A stretch of 64,000 nt of DNA from Phoronis australis (lineage: Eukaryota; Phoronida; Phoronidae), in contig NMRA01000017.1 of the NCBI GenBank assembly GCA_002633005.1, positions 1,236,706 to 1,300,705 on the forward strand, read 5' to 3'. The notes under the pieces were generated by a model. It was not told the DNA's origin, did not search any database, and was given only the letters and a program-made list of their open reading frames with translations. Below are positions 1 to 14,000 of this stretch, one piece after another. A program made the position numbers and the translations under genes. Numbering within the stretch: the first letter of the stretch is position 1; every line of letters starts with the position of its first letter.

Positions 1-60
1 GTAGAGCATGAAATAAATGAACCACAACAAAAATGACAAGAATAAATGCTTGGAACTTAC

Positions 61-150
61 TGCTTTCTTTGCCGTAGACGACTCATGTTCAATTGATTAT
101 TCATGGCCTGCATGTGTTCATTGTGCTCTAAAAGGATTCTGTTCTTGGCA
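61..150 (-). CDS. Putative further coiled-coil exon beyond the EVC stop
   Basis: On the minus strand this 90-base segment has a TTTCAG acceptor and a GTAAGT donor and is open in only one frame, entered in phase 2. That frame begins AKNRILLEHNEHMQAM and ends SRLRQRK. It resembles residues 1436-1463 of the neighbouring EVC2 (exon 40698-40899, DRILQEHEKQMVKLENN), with 10 of 28 ungapped identities. It could be part of a longer EVC isoform, since vertebrate EVC is longer, or of another coiled-coil gene. I found no phase-2 donor to feed it between 151 and 1482. Confidence 0.5.
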
Positions 151-1482
151 CTGAAATCATTTGGTAACAATAAGTTAAAGCCACCACATTGCTAGAGATT
201 GTACAAATTTGACTGAGCACAGTAACGTAGGATATATGTGTCACAACTAAATGAATTAAAATACGTATTGAAATGCCGTTCTGTTACCGACGGTTTTAAG
301 TCAGCCGCTAAAACAGTATAAAATAAAAAGACGAACGTTGGTACTAAAATCTATGAAAATATTTGCCATGTTTTGAGCGGTGTGCTCTTAATCAAGGGTA
401 CCTTATACTGTTTTACACAACTACACAAGTTGATATTATAACCAGTGTTTGATGTTAAAAAACATAACATACTGATTACAAAGCAGCAAATAACCCATTA
501 GTAATAAAAAGAAGTAATGGTGAACATTTTCAAAAAGATGTTCACTCGTCTAATAGAATATTCAGATCAGATCAGGACCATCTCAGTCTATATTTCAAAA
601 TCATTATCTCTGAATTATTAACAATGAAAAGACATTCAAGTGAAATACTTTAACTTATACTGCTTGGCCTTACTGTTTTGTCAAAGCCACAGAGTTCTTT
701 TGCCCACTTAACGGTTTATTTATCCACCAAAAGCTAGTGGCACATGATGTAGTTATTTGTAAGTAATTAGTTTCCCAAAAATAAAAGAAGTTCCAGCTCA
801 ATTTTCCAAATGGCCAATTTCGCCTTAAACAGTTCGAGCACCTATGGTAACAAAATCTTCAATTTGGTACAAAACTTATTGCTAAAATTGGCACATTTCT
901 ATTTTCAGGGGCTTACCACATAGTTAGTTGCGAATGCTCAAAGCTTCACCAAATGCTGTTTGGTAAAAGTTGCGCCATACAAATTATGTTAAAGGCAAAC
1001 TATATTTTCTTGAAAAGTTATTTTTGTTGAGAAATTTGACAAAATGAAATTTTACCTAAATGAAGAACTTTTACCATATGTATACAAGACAACAAGTTAA
1101 TGACTGCATCTTCAGTGGACACGTTCTTTTAGGGTCAGGTAAATTTAACTGAAAAAGCAATCAAACAGTGCCTTCTGTCAAAAACAGACCTTTGATTTAG
1201 GACACTGTCTTAACACTGCTACAAAATTGAACTTTTCTTGTTCTTTACTCAGAAATGATTTCAGGTCATGCTAAGTTGCTTATCATGGGGGTTAAATTTT
1301 GTTGCCAAGACTGTATGGCAATTGGGATTTCCAGACGATTCATTAACAAAACTGAATTCAAACGAGGGATAAGAACACAGTGACATTGCTTCAGAAAGGA
1401 AAATACGCTTGTGAAGAATGTTGATGTTTTTGACATAAGAAAATGGTTAAGAGCAGCTTTGAATGACTTAGATGACTAAACC
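151..1482. other. EVC: EVC 3' UTR and downstream non-coding stretch
   Basis: No coding exon was recognised. The part nearest the stop is probably EVC 3' UTR, with a minus-strand AATAAA in an AAATAAAC context near 714-720. The rest is AT-rich without clear repeats. Confidence 0.4.
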
Positions 1483-4400
1483 CTACTCTTCAGTCAGCTC
1501 CAGCTGTTGATCCAAGGCAATCTTTAGTGTATTTTCTTGCTTCTCTCGGGTGCTCTGTTCTTCTGCCTGGTTCTTCAGATCTTCTTCTTCAATCTTCTGC
1601 TTCCTCTGAGCCAGCTTCTCCTTCAGTTTGGCATTCATCTTCATCCTCTCCTCTTCCTTAACACCTGTAATTTAAATGGTGGCTTCAGCGGATGTTGAAG
1701 TCCTTCTTCCCTTTTCCTTCACGGACTACTTGAAAGGATAACAACATTGTGCCACGCCTGTGAGCAAATTAACATCGCATACTTTGAGATAGCGACCTGC
1801 CCTTTAGGAGCTCACTAATTTAATTGTCACAGTGAAAGCAATCAATTCAAAACCATGTGATCATCTATTGCGCTCAAAATTGAGATCTCTGTCAAAGAAC
1901 CATTTATTTCAACCAAACTTATCCATAGGCGGATTTAGTGGGGGAGGCCCAGGGGGCCGGGGGCCCCCCCCCCCTTGGCTGCCGCAAAAAAATAAAACAG
2001 CAAGAGCGTTAAGGGAAATGTTGAGTTTATTAATTTGCCCCGGTAATTAAAATTATACGGATGAAAAAAAGATTTAAACGTGAGCAGTTTTAGTGTTGGG
2101 NNNNNNNNNNNNNNNNNNNNNNNNNNNNNNNNNNNNNNNNNNNNNNNNNNNNNNNNNNNNNNNNNNNNNNNNNNNNNNNNNNNNNNNNNNNNNNNNNNNN
2201 NNNNNNNNNNNNNNNNNNNNNNNNNNNNNNNNNNNNNNNNNNNNNNNNNNNNNNNNNNNNNNNNNNNNNNNNNNNNNNNNNNNNNNNNNNNNNNNNNNNN
2301 NNNNNNNNNNNNNNNNNNNNNNNNNNNNNNNNNNNNNNNNNNNNNNNNNNNNNNNNNNNNNNNNNNNNTTTCACGTGCAAACGCTGTGGACCATAAACAA
2401 GTAGGTCTCTTAGTTTCTATTTGTTAGAGAAATCGTGGTGGTGTAGTGGTAATGCTCGCGCGTCCTGTCAGCCAGGTCGTGAGTTCGAGTCTGAGAAAGT
2501 GTAATTTTTCCTGTGTGACACGTTTTTTTTCCCTTTTTTTCTTGGATAATACATCAGAAATCAAGGAAATGCTTGATTTTTAGAGGAAAAAACAGAAAAA
2601 TTTCCTGGGCGGGAGGGGGGCAACCCTCCCCCCATTCGGTGCTGTGTGCATCTACAATCGTGGTTTGCGCAAATGCTTACAGCCGGACAAAATGTTGGGG
2701 CCCCCCCTTGTGATATCCTAGATCCGCCACTGTTATCAAAGTAGAAAAACAGTGAACAAACTCTAGATGCTAAATTAGCAAGCAGTCCTTAAGCATGGGA
2801 GTTGAAATGACACGAACACTAATTATTTGAATTAAGTGCTTAGGTGCAATGTAAAAACTGGCATTATGTACATCGTTATGCTGAATACATTATCAACATG
2901 AGTATGACAATTACTTACGTTCAAATTCTTCAGCTTGTTGCTGACCAAGTTTCATCAAGCGAGAGACATCCTGTTTTGAAAGTTCAGCTTTATTTTCCAC
3001 GTCTTCCATGAGAGTTGCATCTTCCTTATCAAAAGCTCTTTCTATTTCCTCATTTGCTTCCTAATAATGAGCACCAATGTCATAAATTTAAGTTGTTTTG
3101 CTGCACGGTATATTGATTTCTCACTAATTTAGAACAATATGGCGAGAAATTGAAATCAAATAAATTCTTAATTTAAAAATTTCATTTTCAAGTTCTATAC
3201 CAAAGTTACCATCAAATGATGTTTACATCAACAGTAGAGATTCACAAAAAGCATTTGATAAAATGAAAAATTATGTCAATTTCTGCCATTATGAGATATT
3301 ACCGTAACAAGAAAACATGGGTGGGGGCTGATTTAGTGAAATGTTGAAACATTGTGGCAAGTGACCATAGCTGAGGGGGACAGGTTGGCAGGGAGTGAAA
3401 ATGTGGCGACTGGGGATTGACTAGGGCTTCCAATTTCTTTGAGGCCCCGAGAAACCTTAATCCAGCATTATGCAGTAAAATACAATTCAATCAACAGCAT
3501 TACTAGAGTCCTAGAACTTGAACCAAAAAACTAGAAGCCATTCGCACCTTTCTAAGAGTTCTGATTTCATCCAACTCTTCGCTGTCCAGTTCATTAATCA
3601 AATTGTCTCGTTCCATTCTTTGCTGCTGGAGAAGATCTTGATAATTCTGAAATGACAAAGATGCCACCAATACAGAAAATGTACTCAATGAGTACTGTTG
3701 TTTTCAGAAAAATTGACAAATTTTGCTTAAATTAGTATTACTTTGATGAAAACCAAGAAAGAGACCAGACAAAAATTGCTATTAAAAATAAGTGAAATAA
3801 ACTGTCTTCAAACTTTGCCAATTGTCAAAAAGAAGACATTTCATCAACATTTTTTGAAATCTACCAGTGTTCTCGTCTGTCTTTATGATTTTTTTAAGTG
3901 TCATAGATCACCACTCTCACATTTTGACCATCTGCCTCAAATTTTATTTCACCAATATTTTTTCCAAGACAGGGCTTGCTGTTATCTCCCTGTCTTTCAC
4001 CAAACTGGCTGTTAATTATAAGTAGTCAACTGAGAGGCAGCAGAAGCCAACAAGCTGAAACTTTTGAGGGATAACCAGCTGGAAGCACTTAAGGTTATAT
4101 AGGATCCTAGAAAAGTGTCCAAATTTGGGTAACTTCTAGACAGGGTATCTCAGAAATGGCTGTTTGGATTCACATGAACCTTTCAGATACTATGCTTTAT
4201 TCACTGTTTCCTAAAATATTGATAACGTAACTTTTTTAAATGTTCCATTTTTCATGAGGAGATATGGACTTTTATGATATTCATGAAGAAAAGTGAAAAG
4301 TAGCATAAAACGAAAGTGAAATGATAATTTAGCAATTTGTAACAGTGTTTTTGAGATTTCTTCTTGAACATTTGTATCAAATGAAATTTGGTCATTGTAA

Positions 4401-5098
4401 ATGATCTTACTGTTTTGCTACCAATATACATTTCTTTTTTTTGCTAATTTCGCTAATAATCAAATTCAACAGTCTTTCTGCTTTCAGAACATACTTTTAT
4501 GAAGGCTGAATACACATACTTGCCAATGAAGTCCTACAAAACATTAACATTGCACTGCATCGTTTGTTATCAGGTGCCTGCATGCTTAGATAGTCATCTG
4601 CAGTTAATTGCACTGGAGAATTTCAATAGCACTTGTAACTAACAGTAAAACAAACACAAAATATTTAAGGAAACATTAGGGTATTTGGAAAGTAAACAAA
4701 AATTGATATAACCCAATTCTGACACCATACCCAACAGAAGGCTAGGATTTCTGAAAGTAAGTTTCCCACATGACCGAGTATGATGGGAATTAAACGGAAA
4801 CTTAGTAAGATGACTAAGCCACACTGCAAGTTGAATTTTGCAGCCATAATTATGACAACAAGTCACTTTTGCTGTTCACAGTTATAGCCATCACAGCAGG
4901 TAAATGACATTTTAACAGAATTAATACTGTATTACAGGACACTACAGCTTACTTGTACAGAGTCTTTGCCAGTACTCTTATCTGTTGTGTTAACAAAGGC
5001 CTCTCGCTCCTGTTTCTGTTTTGCTTCCAACTTGCGAAGACGTAACTCACTCTTCTTCTTCAACTTTTCAGCCAATAACAACTTCTGCTTTTGCAGTT
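1483..5098 (-). CDS. EVC: EVC coding exons 9-12 (distal coiled coil, stop)
   Basis: Exons 4953-5098, 3548-3646, 2919-3060 and 1483-1664 encode residues 394-582. They are Lys/Glu/Gln-rich coiled coil, including LAEKLKKKSELRLRKLEAK and LKEKLAQRKQKIEEED. The last exon is entered in phase 1 and runs into TAG at 1483-1485. It contains no usable GT before the stop; the first GT after it (GTTTAG) is a poor donor. A minus-strand AATAAA lies near 714-720, allowing a 3' UTR of about 770 bases. Confidence 0.8.
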
Positions 5099-8000
5099 CT
5101 GCAAATAATATAAAGGCGGCATGAGGTGAGATATAATCAGTTAAAGGACTTCACTTACAAACAGAAACTGAACAGGGCAGACCTAAGGGAAAACAGCATA
5201 GTTCTAGCAAGGAGTGTAGTAGTATAGGAGAGTTCACTTATGAGTTCGCTGTTACCGCTACTACTAGCGCCGCCAAGTGGTGAACAAGCAACTCTCAACC
5301 AGGAAGCGCCAAAACAATGGGGAAGGACGCATTTTGCAGTGTGATAAATTTCATGAATTCATCCACGAAAACTCCAGACATGTCATTTTTTAGGTTTCCT
5401 AAGGATCCCGAAAGGTAAGGATTATCTGTTATTCAATAAAGTGATACATTGGCTTTCATTTTGTGTGTTCTGTTCACGGTTGTGTCTAGACAAGTCGATC
5501 ACAGTCCCGTTGCCACAGACACTGTTCTGTTGTCTGCAGAGTAGGCTATGCCTACTGTATAACCGGGCTGCCGGCGGAAGGACTATGATGAACGTACGAT
5601 GTGATCGTCAGCTTTTTGAATACTTGCAGTCCATCAAATCCAAATCCAAATGTCACCCGTACGATCGCAGGGACAATTTTAGGAAAACATACCCATGCCC
5701 ATGATGGCCATGAGTAATATGACTGGTGACACAGCCATGGCACAATCACAGCCACAGGGCCACTAAGTCTGTCATGAGTCAAGTTAGCGAATCTGTGGGT
5801 CTCGGTGAAAAGGTGAAAAATCCGAACATAATTTTAATGTGCCAGTTGGACCAATTAAGTTAAGCAGTGCGTCATTGAAAACTTAATTCTATGTGTCAAT
5901 GATGCGGGGGCGCGGCCCTGTTAAAATATCCGTGGACCAACATTTGAGTCCGAATTTTTTTCAGTTGACACCAAAACGCTTTTGTCTCTATCACAATCAC
6001 AGTACGACAGGAATTCTGTAGTGCAGTGTACTTTAGTGTAGGCTACCAGTCTTCTGTGAACCTAGTGAGTATGAGGTTTGTTCCTGAGTCTCTCAGTCAT
6101 TGATTTCTGTTCAGGTGCAAGCGCTGGGAGCTGACCTCATGAATATAGATGCAACCTATTTGTCCAAGAACCGCAAGTTATATGCTCTCATCACTTCGAG
6201 GAGTCCATGTTCATGAATGAAGAACAAGCTGGTATTGACTGCAGTGCCCGAACAATATTTGATGTCCCGAATCCACCAAAAATGAAGATGTCATGGTCAA
6301 AAAGTTCTTCGGAAATTATATTACAACTCTGGAATAGGCTTTTTTGCATTTCTGATTATCGTCTCACAAAGCAAGTACTGGAACATCACGTGTAGAAAGG
6401 ACAATTAGTCCGCAAAATCTGATTTTCGTATTTTACTAAGGTTGATCAGATTGAAACATTTTATGAATGGTTAGCCTGTGATTTGGAGAGAGCCAAAGTG
6501 AAACTGTCTGATGGATCATTCAGAGTCTGAGTGGTGGGCTGAAATTTTGTTAAACCCAAGCTATCCGTATCATTTTGCTTCTCGATGACAAACACCTCTG
6601 TGAGTAAATTAGTTTTCAGCTTTATTTATAACGCATTTCTTATGCGAAAAGTGCTGTTGTTTGCTAGTGAATTAATAGAGAGTGACAAGGTTGGTCAGAT
6701 TTTCTTGTTGTATTGGTTGGTGTATGTGTTGCCTGTTTTGTACGTTTTTGGAGATTGTGATTAATTTAAGGCTAGGTATCAGATATGATCTTGTGGTTTG
6801 GCTTTAACTTACCTGAAATATTTACTAATAGGAACAGTGGGTATATAAAATAAAATTTTGGTTTTATCATCCAAGTCTTTTTAATTCAATTTTGTATGAA
6901 GTTATGTGGGTGGTGAATATTTTGATTGCTGTTTAGTATCTCTTAATTCTTTGTCATGATATTTTGAACTTTGAATAGTTATGAGTAATGATATACTCAA
7001 TGTTACTTCATTTTGTAAGTTGTAAGCTATTCTACAGATTAGCAAGTAACTTGTAACTGTTGGTGAGTGGGAGAGTGGGATTGAGCCCTATACTGGCATG
7101 TCTAAGAAATAATGGAATGTTCTAAAATTGTATTACGATTTTGTGGTATTGATGAATTGCCTTGCTTTCTTCTTCTCACTTGTGTAACACCCACTGCACA
7201 AAACAATTGTCTGCATTGCCAGTAGCCTCATGCATTGAATAGGGAACACATGCGAAATTGTTGGGTGGAGATGAAACCAGCAGTGAGCTGGGAGCAACTT
7301 GTTTGTCAATGGTCAGGGGAGCAACCAAAATGTGTGACGATGGGAGGGGCTCAACACCCATGTGGCATACATACCCATTGGTTTTTACCTGTTTAGCACT
7401 CCTACCATGTAACCCCCCTGGGAGGGGGTCAACACCTATTTGGCGCCCACCTGCCAGTTTTTGCCTGGTACCCCCTTAGCTGGCACCTGGGGGGAATTCC
7501 CCTCTGAACCCCCAGGAGCAATCATTCAAATTATGTAGTCCATGGTGGTATGAACTGTTATGGAACGATAATTACCGTGTTAAGAACTCAAACATGAAAC
7601 AAAACCATGTTGAATTTTGAAGGGAGCTTCAAGAGAATAAAAACGAATACACTTTAATATTGATTAAAATACACATTTTCTTTCTCATTCTATTGTAAGT
7701 GGATGTTAGTTTATGTACCATTTTCAATCACACAGTAATTTTATTGCACGCTGAATGTCATTAAAGTATGAATTTATGAGCGTTTACATTGTTCGGACTG
7801 CGCGCCAAACTAAGTGTTGATTATTCACTGCTTGGAGCGCTAGTGTTTCGACCAGCAACCATTGCGGCGAATGGTAAAATGGCGGAGTGAACTCTCCTAT
7901 ACTCGTACACTCCTTGGTTCTAGTATCAGGTTCTATGGAAAATCCAGTTGGTGATGTGGCATTTTTAGTCGTCACTTTTTCAAAAAAAATCAACCTGAGA

Positions 8001-11000
8001 TGAGCAAAAATGTGTGATTTTTTACTCGTCACTTGGCAAACCTTGCTTACCCTTGTTTACATGGCCCTGCGTGGTTTTTCAAAAAATAAAACACCGCACC
8101 TTGACCTAATGAAAACTTGACACAATAACATAGGTAGTGGTATCGAGCAGTTAACAACTGTTTTAAGCACTTGTGCCCAAATGAAACCAGACGCAAAATA
8201 AAATTATCAAATAATTTGAAAAATGGCTGGAAATTTGTGCTTCTGAATTTTGAAGAAGAAATGTTGTCATCTGTTTTTGAAACTACTGTACCTTACCATA
8301 ACATGACCTGTGTCATTATCATGACCAGCACAGTCATAACTTACCATAAGTCATATGACCTGTGTAGTCAGACCTTATTAATATTGCCAGCAGAGTCATA
8401 ATTTACCAAAATCATATGACCTCTTTAGTCAGAGCTCATTATCATAACCAGCACAGTCCCAATTTATCACAAACACATGACCTTTGTAGTCAGACCTCAT
8501 TATTTTACCCAGCATAGTCATAACTTACCTTCCTCCTGCACAGCCTGCGTCCTACGTAGGTTAGTTTCATACTCCTCTATCAGCTCATCTCTCTGTCTAT
8601 CCAACAGCTTGTTATCAGTGACAAGTGTGGTTAGAGTCTCACTCTGCTGCTGTCTCTTGGACACCACCAGTTTTGTAGTCTGTTCCTTCTCAGCTTCAAG
8701 TTTTTCTGCCAGGTGGCGACGTCTGGCTAGCCTTTCCTCAAGAGCCTATGAAATCGTAAGTGACTGCCTTTTAGAAAAATTTGTCATAAATGTTGGACCA
8801 CATTTAAAAGTAATTGCAAAATAGATTGCACGTACCTAATATCCAGGCATGTGGTTGTATATGCCCCAATTTACACTGACAGGGCGCATAAGATTTTAAT
8901 ACAATCATTGGAACACATAATATAGAGACTGAGGACTCCACCCACGTGACCACTAGAGTTAAAAGATGTCATGCGACTTACCAGAGCTTGCCTCCTCGCC
9001 TCTTCATTCAGATGTCTTTCACACTTCTCCATATCTTGTGTTAGTTTGGCCATCATGGCATCCAGTTGATCATCGGACAACCCCGCCTTCTTTATGTCAC
9101 GCTGCATAGTCTCTTTCTCGTTGTTGAGCATGGAATGCTGGAAAAACAAAATGAATGCGTAAACAAAAACACTTAAAAATTTAACTACTGCATTCATTTG
9201 ACAGAATTAGTAAATTCTTCCTAAAAGAATTTCAAATATTTCTAAATAGCAATGATCTTAAAAATGTCCCAGAACATAATCTGGTTGGTCAGGGCTGAGT
9301 CAATAAAAAGCAGAGTTCAATGAATTTGAAGTGTTTGAACTAGATTATGATAAACATGTCTCACCATCTTAGCAACAGTCCGAGACTGCAGATTTTCTTT
9401 CTCCTTCTCCAGTTTGGATGGGTTTTTCTTTAGGTCATCACGTTTCAACAATTCCTGGAAATAAAAAAAAATTAAAGATAACTTTACCTTACCTTTAGGT
9501 TTAGTATAAGTAGCTCAATACACTCAAGACTGCTATTTACGACTAGACCCTTAAATGCCTGCACCATTTATCCTTAAATTTTTTTCAGCGCAATATGACT
9601 ACTATATTCAGAGCTCGACCTCTGTTCTTCCAAACACTGGGATCTAATGGGCCCACCTTCCAAAATTCTGGAAGACCATTTCAATTCCATATCTTCCATA
9701 AAACTGGAAGACAAAGAGCATCAGGTGGTACTTTCAACATTGAAATTACCCGATAACGCACAAATTATTTTCTTTTGTATGTTTTATTTAATAATCCTTA
9801 CAATACATAAAAACTGCATTCATGGTGATGCACCCATAAACTCGACAAGCATCTTCTTAGTTTAGTTACATATTCAAATAATGCAAAAATGCAGCCTCCG
9901 GAAATTTTGATATTTAATACAGTTCAAATTAATGCACTATATTTATTGTATCGAACAGTGATTTCCCTATTGTTAAGATAACAATTTCCACTAGAATTGT
10001 CAGTTTGTAAAATTAACTGAGGTCTCTGCTTTCAATGACAACATTTGTTGGAAACATACCAAACACCTTAGACTTACCTCTTCAGCTTGTTTCTGCTCTT
10101 GCTGACAGAGGGCTCTAATGTTCTTCAGTTGTTTCTCAAAGCGATCAATGAAATCACTGGCAAACTCGTGGGTAATTACTTCTTTCTCAACTTGCTTCTC
10201 AATCAGTTTACGAGTCAGGAAGATGAGCAACTGTTAACAAAGGGTGCAATAAATTGAATGTCAATAGATTTGGAGAAATTCAAAAAATCTCACATCATCA
10301 GGACAAGGAACAGCAAGGTTAAATGATGAGATCTTAATTTTGTTCAAGTTAGCACCCCATAATTTGCATTGTATTTCACCAAGTATTCACAACCGTTTCC
10401 ATTTAATGGCCATATTATGAAAACAATTAGAAAATATTAAGTGAACACTTCACCGATCTACTATTCAAAATAAAAAATTAAGGTTAATTTCAATATTTTT
10501 CACATAGTAAAGACAACATCACTCTGCTTGAGTGGTAGCCATCATTCTTATAGCACCACTGTTGTGATCACCATGACTACTGTCACCATCAGCACCATCA
10601 CCCTAGTCACTTAACACAGCAGTCGTCATTTCCATCGTCACGACCACCATTGACATCACTACAAACATCACCACAGATACAACCCTCATCGTCAACACCA
10701 CCAACACCATCAACACCAACAACATTGTCATCACAACTCACCGTAATCTTTTCATCCCACAGCTCTGCTTCCAGTCGCACAATCTCCATGAGGTCCTGAC
10801 TAGTTAACTCAAATACCACTCCATCACTGAAAAAAAAATTCAGATTCTCTGCATACCTGTGTTGTGCAAGCAACTCACAGGGGTGCACTGCACGATGGCT
10901 CTCATTATGTCCAACTACTGATCTGCACCATGAGTGGATTGTGACCTTATGTAAACTGCTGTTGTAATTGTTGGCCTTGGCTCAACAGTGCACGTAAATA

Positions 11001-14000
11001 CATTTGAATCTATGAAAACATGCAGTACAACAATAGGCCAAGAATATGAACAATGATTTTTCTAATATCATAAAGCAAAAACATGTTCATCTACAGTCTT
11101 CATCCAACCTCACCTAGTGGTCTGCACAAGAGCATCTAGGAAAGACGTGTGTGGATGTTCTGACTTTTCAAGGTCATCCAGGGCAGTCTCTTCTTCCGCG
11201 TCTTCCTTTGCAGTCTTCTGCTTCTTCATGTTCGCTCGTTTCTTCTTCTTCCCGTCTTCTTCCTCATCAATAATGTACTGAAATAATCATGGAACTTATC
11301 AGGTATACTCACTAAGAGGATATGATTCTCATATAAGAAGGATTTTGTGGAAGGTGCAGATGGGTATTTTGTCACCTCAGATATTGCCTTGGTTAGACAA
11401 CTCATTTAACAGGTGTTAAACTAGGTGGGGATTGAATTGTTCTGGTATTTCTTTCTCAGGTATTATTTTGGTAGGTATTAAATTTTTGTCAGGAACCATC
11501 TCAGGAGCATGCAGTTGTGTTTTCCAGTATTGTTTTGGGCCGGCCTGATACCGTAATTTTGCACAAAAAATTCCAAAAGTTGTCACTTTCTTTTTTTCAA
11601 AAGCTGATTACTTTAATGCAAACGATGGATTTTTTCCAAAATTAGTTTTATGACATCTGCACAGTACAATCTATGCTTAGAAATAGTCTAAAATTTTCTT
11701 AATCTTTATTTTGTGAAGAAATTTGATAAAACAGAAATTCCCTTGTCAGCCATATTGTGCGCTAATTAAGTCAAGAAATACCATATACTGAAAAAATGTT
11801 TTTATCTCGTAACCACTTTCAAAATTGTGACTCATAATTCCAGGACTAGAAGACGACCTTTGGTCTCTGTGCTTAGTACAGGGGGCTGATGATAATTTGT
11901 ATTGAATCGGATATTTTTCCTCATTTAATATCACCTCCTGCATGTGGATTATTTCTCAATCAATTTTGGGTGGATTTTGATATTTGACTTCCCGGAAACA
12001 GAAACAGTCACACTTTTCAACTTCTTTCAGACAAATGGGCAATTTGTGAATACTACAAGTTTTATGTTAGTTTACACAAATTCACAAGCTAAAACTCTGC
12101 ACGTGCAGATTTGAGTTACAGTACATGCACACTAACTCCAAGTATTACTTAAAGTTGACCAAACAAAGAGGACTACCCCTATTTCAGTTCTATACATTGG
12201 CATCTCATTCCATTTATTTTCAGTAAATGATGTCAATCACAAACTTATTTCACTGCCTTAAAACACAAGCCAAACATTGAACATCAAATTACAAGTAAGG
12301 TGATAATGCAGATTACCTCATCATATTGTGCAAATTGTTCTCGAAGTTTAACGACATGGACAGTGGGGTAAGCAAAATGCCACATTTTAAGGGAGTTCAA
12401 CGAAGTTTTAATTTATTATAAAATTCTTCTAAATTGTAGTCTCTGTCAAGTAAAAATCCACAAAAAAGTGGGGGTCACTGAATAAATGTTTCCGTTACGT
12501 ACACTACCTAAACAAAACCTCTGGCAAAAAAGCGAAATATACATGGGTTACTGAAAAACTTAATCTAACTTATTAAATTAACGATTGAAATCCTTTTCAA
12601 AACGAATACTTTTGTTGTATAATGACACTTTTACCTTTACAAGTCTTTAATTATATTTTTTCTCCATTTACTGGTTTTCTTTTGTTGGCATAAGTAAAAT
12701 TTTTTTCTTACTTTGGAATTTCAGCATTTTGGCTTTTAACAAAATTTTTATATGATACCCTAATATGAAATATGAAAAAAAGACTTTTGGAGTATTTTAG
12801 TTCATATAAGAACGTGCAATTTGATCTTTTCAACAACATGCTATTTTCAAGGTCACGATTACCTGCCACAATTCACTAGAAGGTGATTATGCAGTTGGGA
12901 ATACGAAACATGTTAACAAGTTGATGTGAATGAGCTACGAGGGAAAACTTCTCCAATAAATTAAAATTTTACTGTTTTCTTTGAATTAAGACGTAAAATG
13001 TCTGTACTTGTGTTCATGCCTATTTTAATGTTAGCATGACATTAATGTGAAATTTGATGTCACATAATATTAAATAACGCTACAATAACAATAATTCAAA
13101 ACAAAATCAACATTTTTCAAATTAAGCAATCATCAAGTAACAATCAAATGTTTTATGAAACAGTCATTTAAACCACTACAAACCCCTCAACCATTTTGAA
13201 ACCCTTAATGAAGAGTTGTATATAAAGTACTGATTTGATTAAGACATGCATATTGCATCATATTAACCAAAGTTCAGTTCTTGGTATTTAACATAACATA
13301 AGTTTATTCATATGTCATGACAATTTATAATATTTCTCAAGTTTGTGTTTTATAAGATGCTTGTTAACAGTCAAATATATGTCATTTGTGTTTCACTTTG
13401 CCAACATAAGGTAAAAATTGAATGAAGCCACCGTGATGTTACCTTTCAGTTTCAATTGCTTTACAAAGGTTCTACAACTATTTAACTATCTGGTGACTAA
13501 TACCCTGTAAGTGTATATAATACAATAAAACTAATAAAACATATTGCAAGAACATGGCACTTAAATAATTATTTCACAATCATGAAATGCATGGTTGAAC
13601 ACACTGCTGATGAGTGTATTCATCCCTTTGTGCTTTGGCCATCTCTCACATGACCTAATGTTTACCAACACACAGCAATGATCACCATGGCTACCCATTT
13701 GCACAGACAAGCCTTGAGGAGGGCCTAATAGCTGTGTGTACACAAAGGCATTCCCTATTAATCATTTTAAACAGCTATGCAAACAATTGAAGGCCTGAAC
13801 CAGCATTAAGTGGGTATTGCACATTCAAGCTGTACTATTTATATTGTTTGGTGTCTTAGTGATTATGCACTGCATAACATGAACCAAACTAAGTTTATTT
13901 CCTTCAGTGTATGTTTAAGGTATTGTTGTAGGCAATACTTCAGTTAATGAAATCAATTGAATGATGAAGAATCAATAAGGGAATTGTAAGACTTGAACAG

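Larger units (their letters stand above)
1924..2732. mobile_element. GGCGGATC-ended inverted-repeat DNA element, contains the gap
   Basis: The left end CATAGGCGGAT and the right end GATCCGCCACTG are inverted relative to each other. They are bordered by the 5-base direct repeat TTATC at 1919-1923 and 2733-2737, a target-site duplication. The interior has long G and C runs near both ends, the assembly gap and a tRNA-like segment at 2432-2505. It lies in the last EVC intron. The element at 21496-21665 has the same ends. No transposase is visible, so it is non-autonomous or composite. Confidence 0.7.

Noticed and set aside
2080-2427. Open frames spanning the N run
   Set aside because: They consist almost entirely of undetermined bases.
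2432-2505. Functional tRNA-Asp gene
   Set aside because: The promoter boxes are present but the stems pair poorly and it lies within a mobile element.
7340-7500. Open frame with a repeated STP.W pattern
   Set aside because: It arises from two GC-rich repeat units of about 75 bases inside the THAP element, not from a gene.
12316-12400. Possible EVC exon ending at a GTAATC donor (frame ending KLREQFAQYDE)
   Set aside because: The neighbouring exons join directly in phase 0. The only close acceptor would give a 23-base exon that breaks the frame, and the open frame further upstream lacks an AG.
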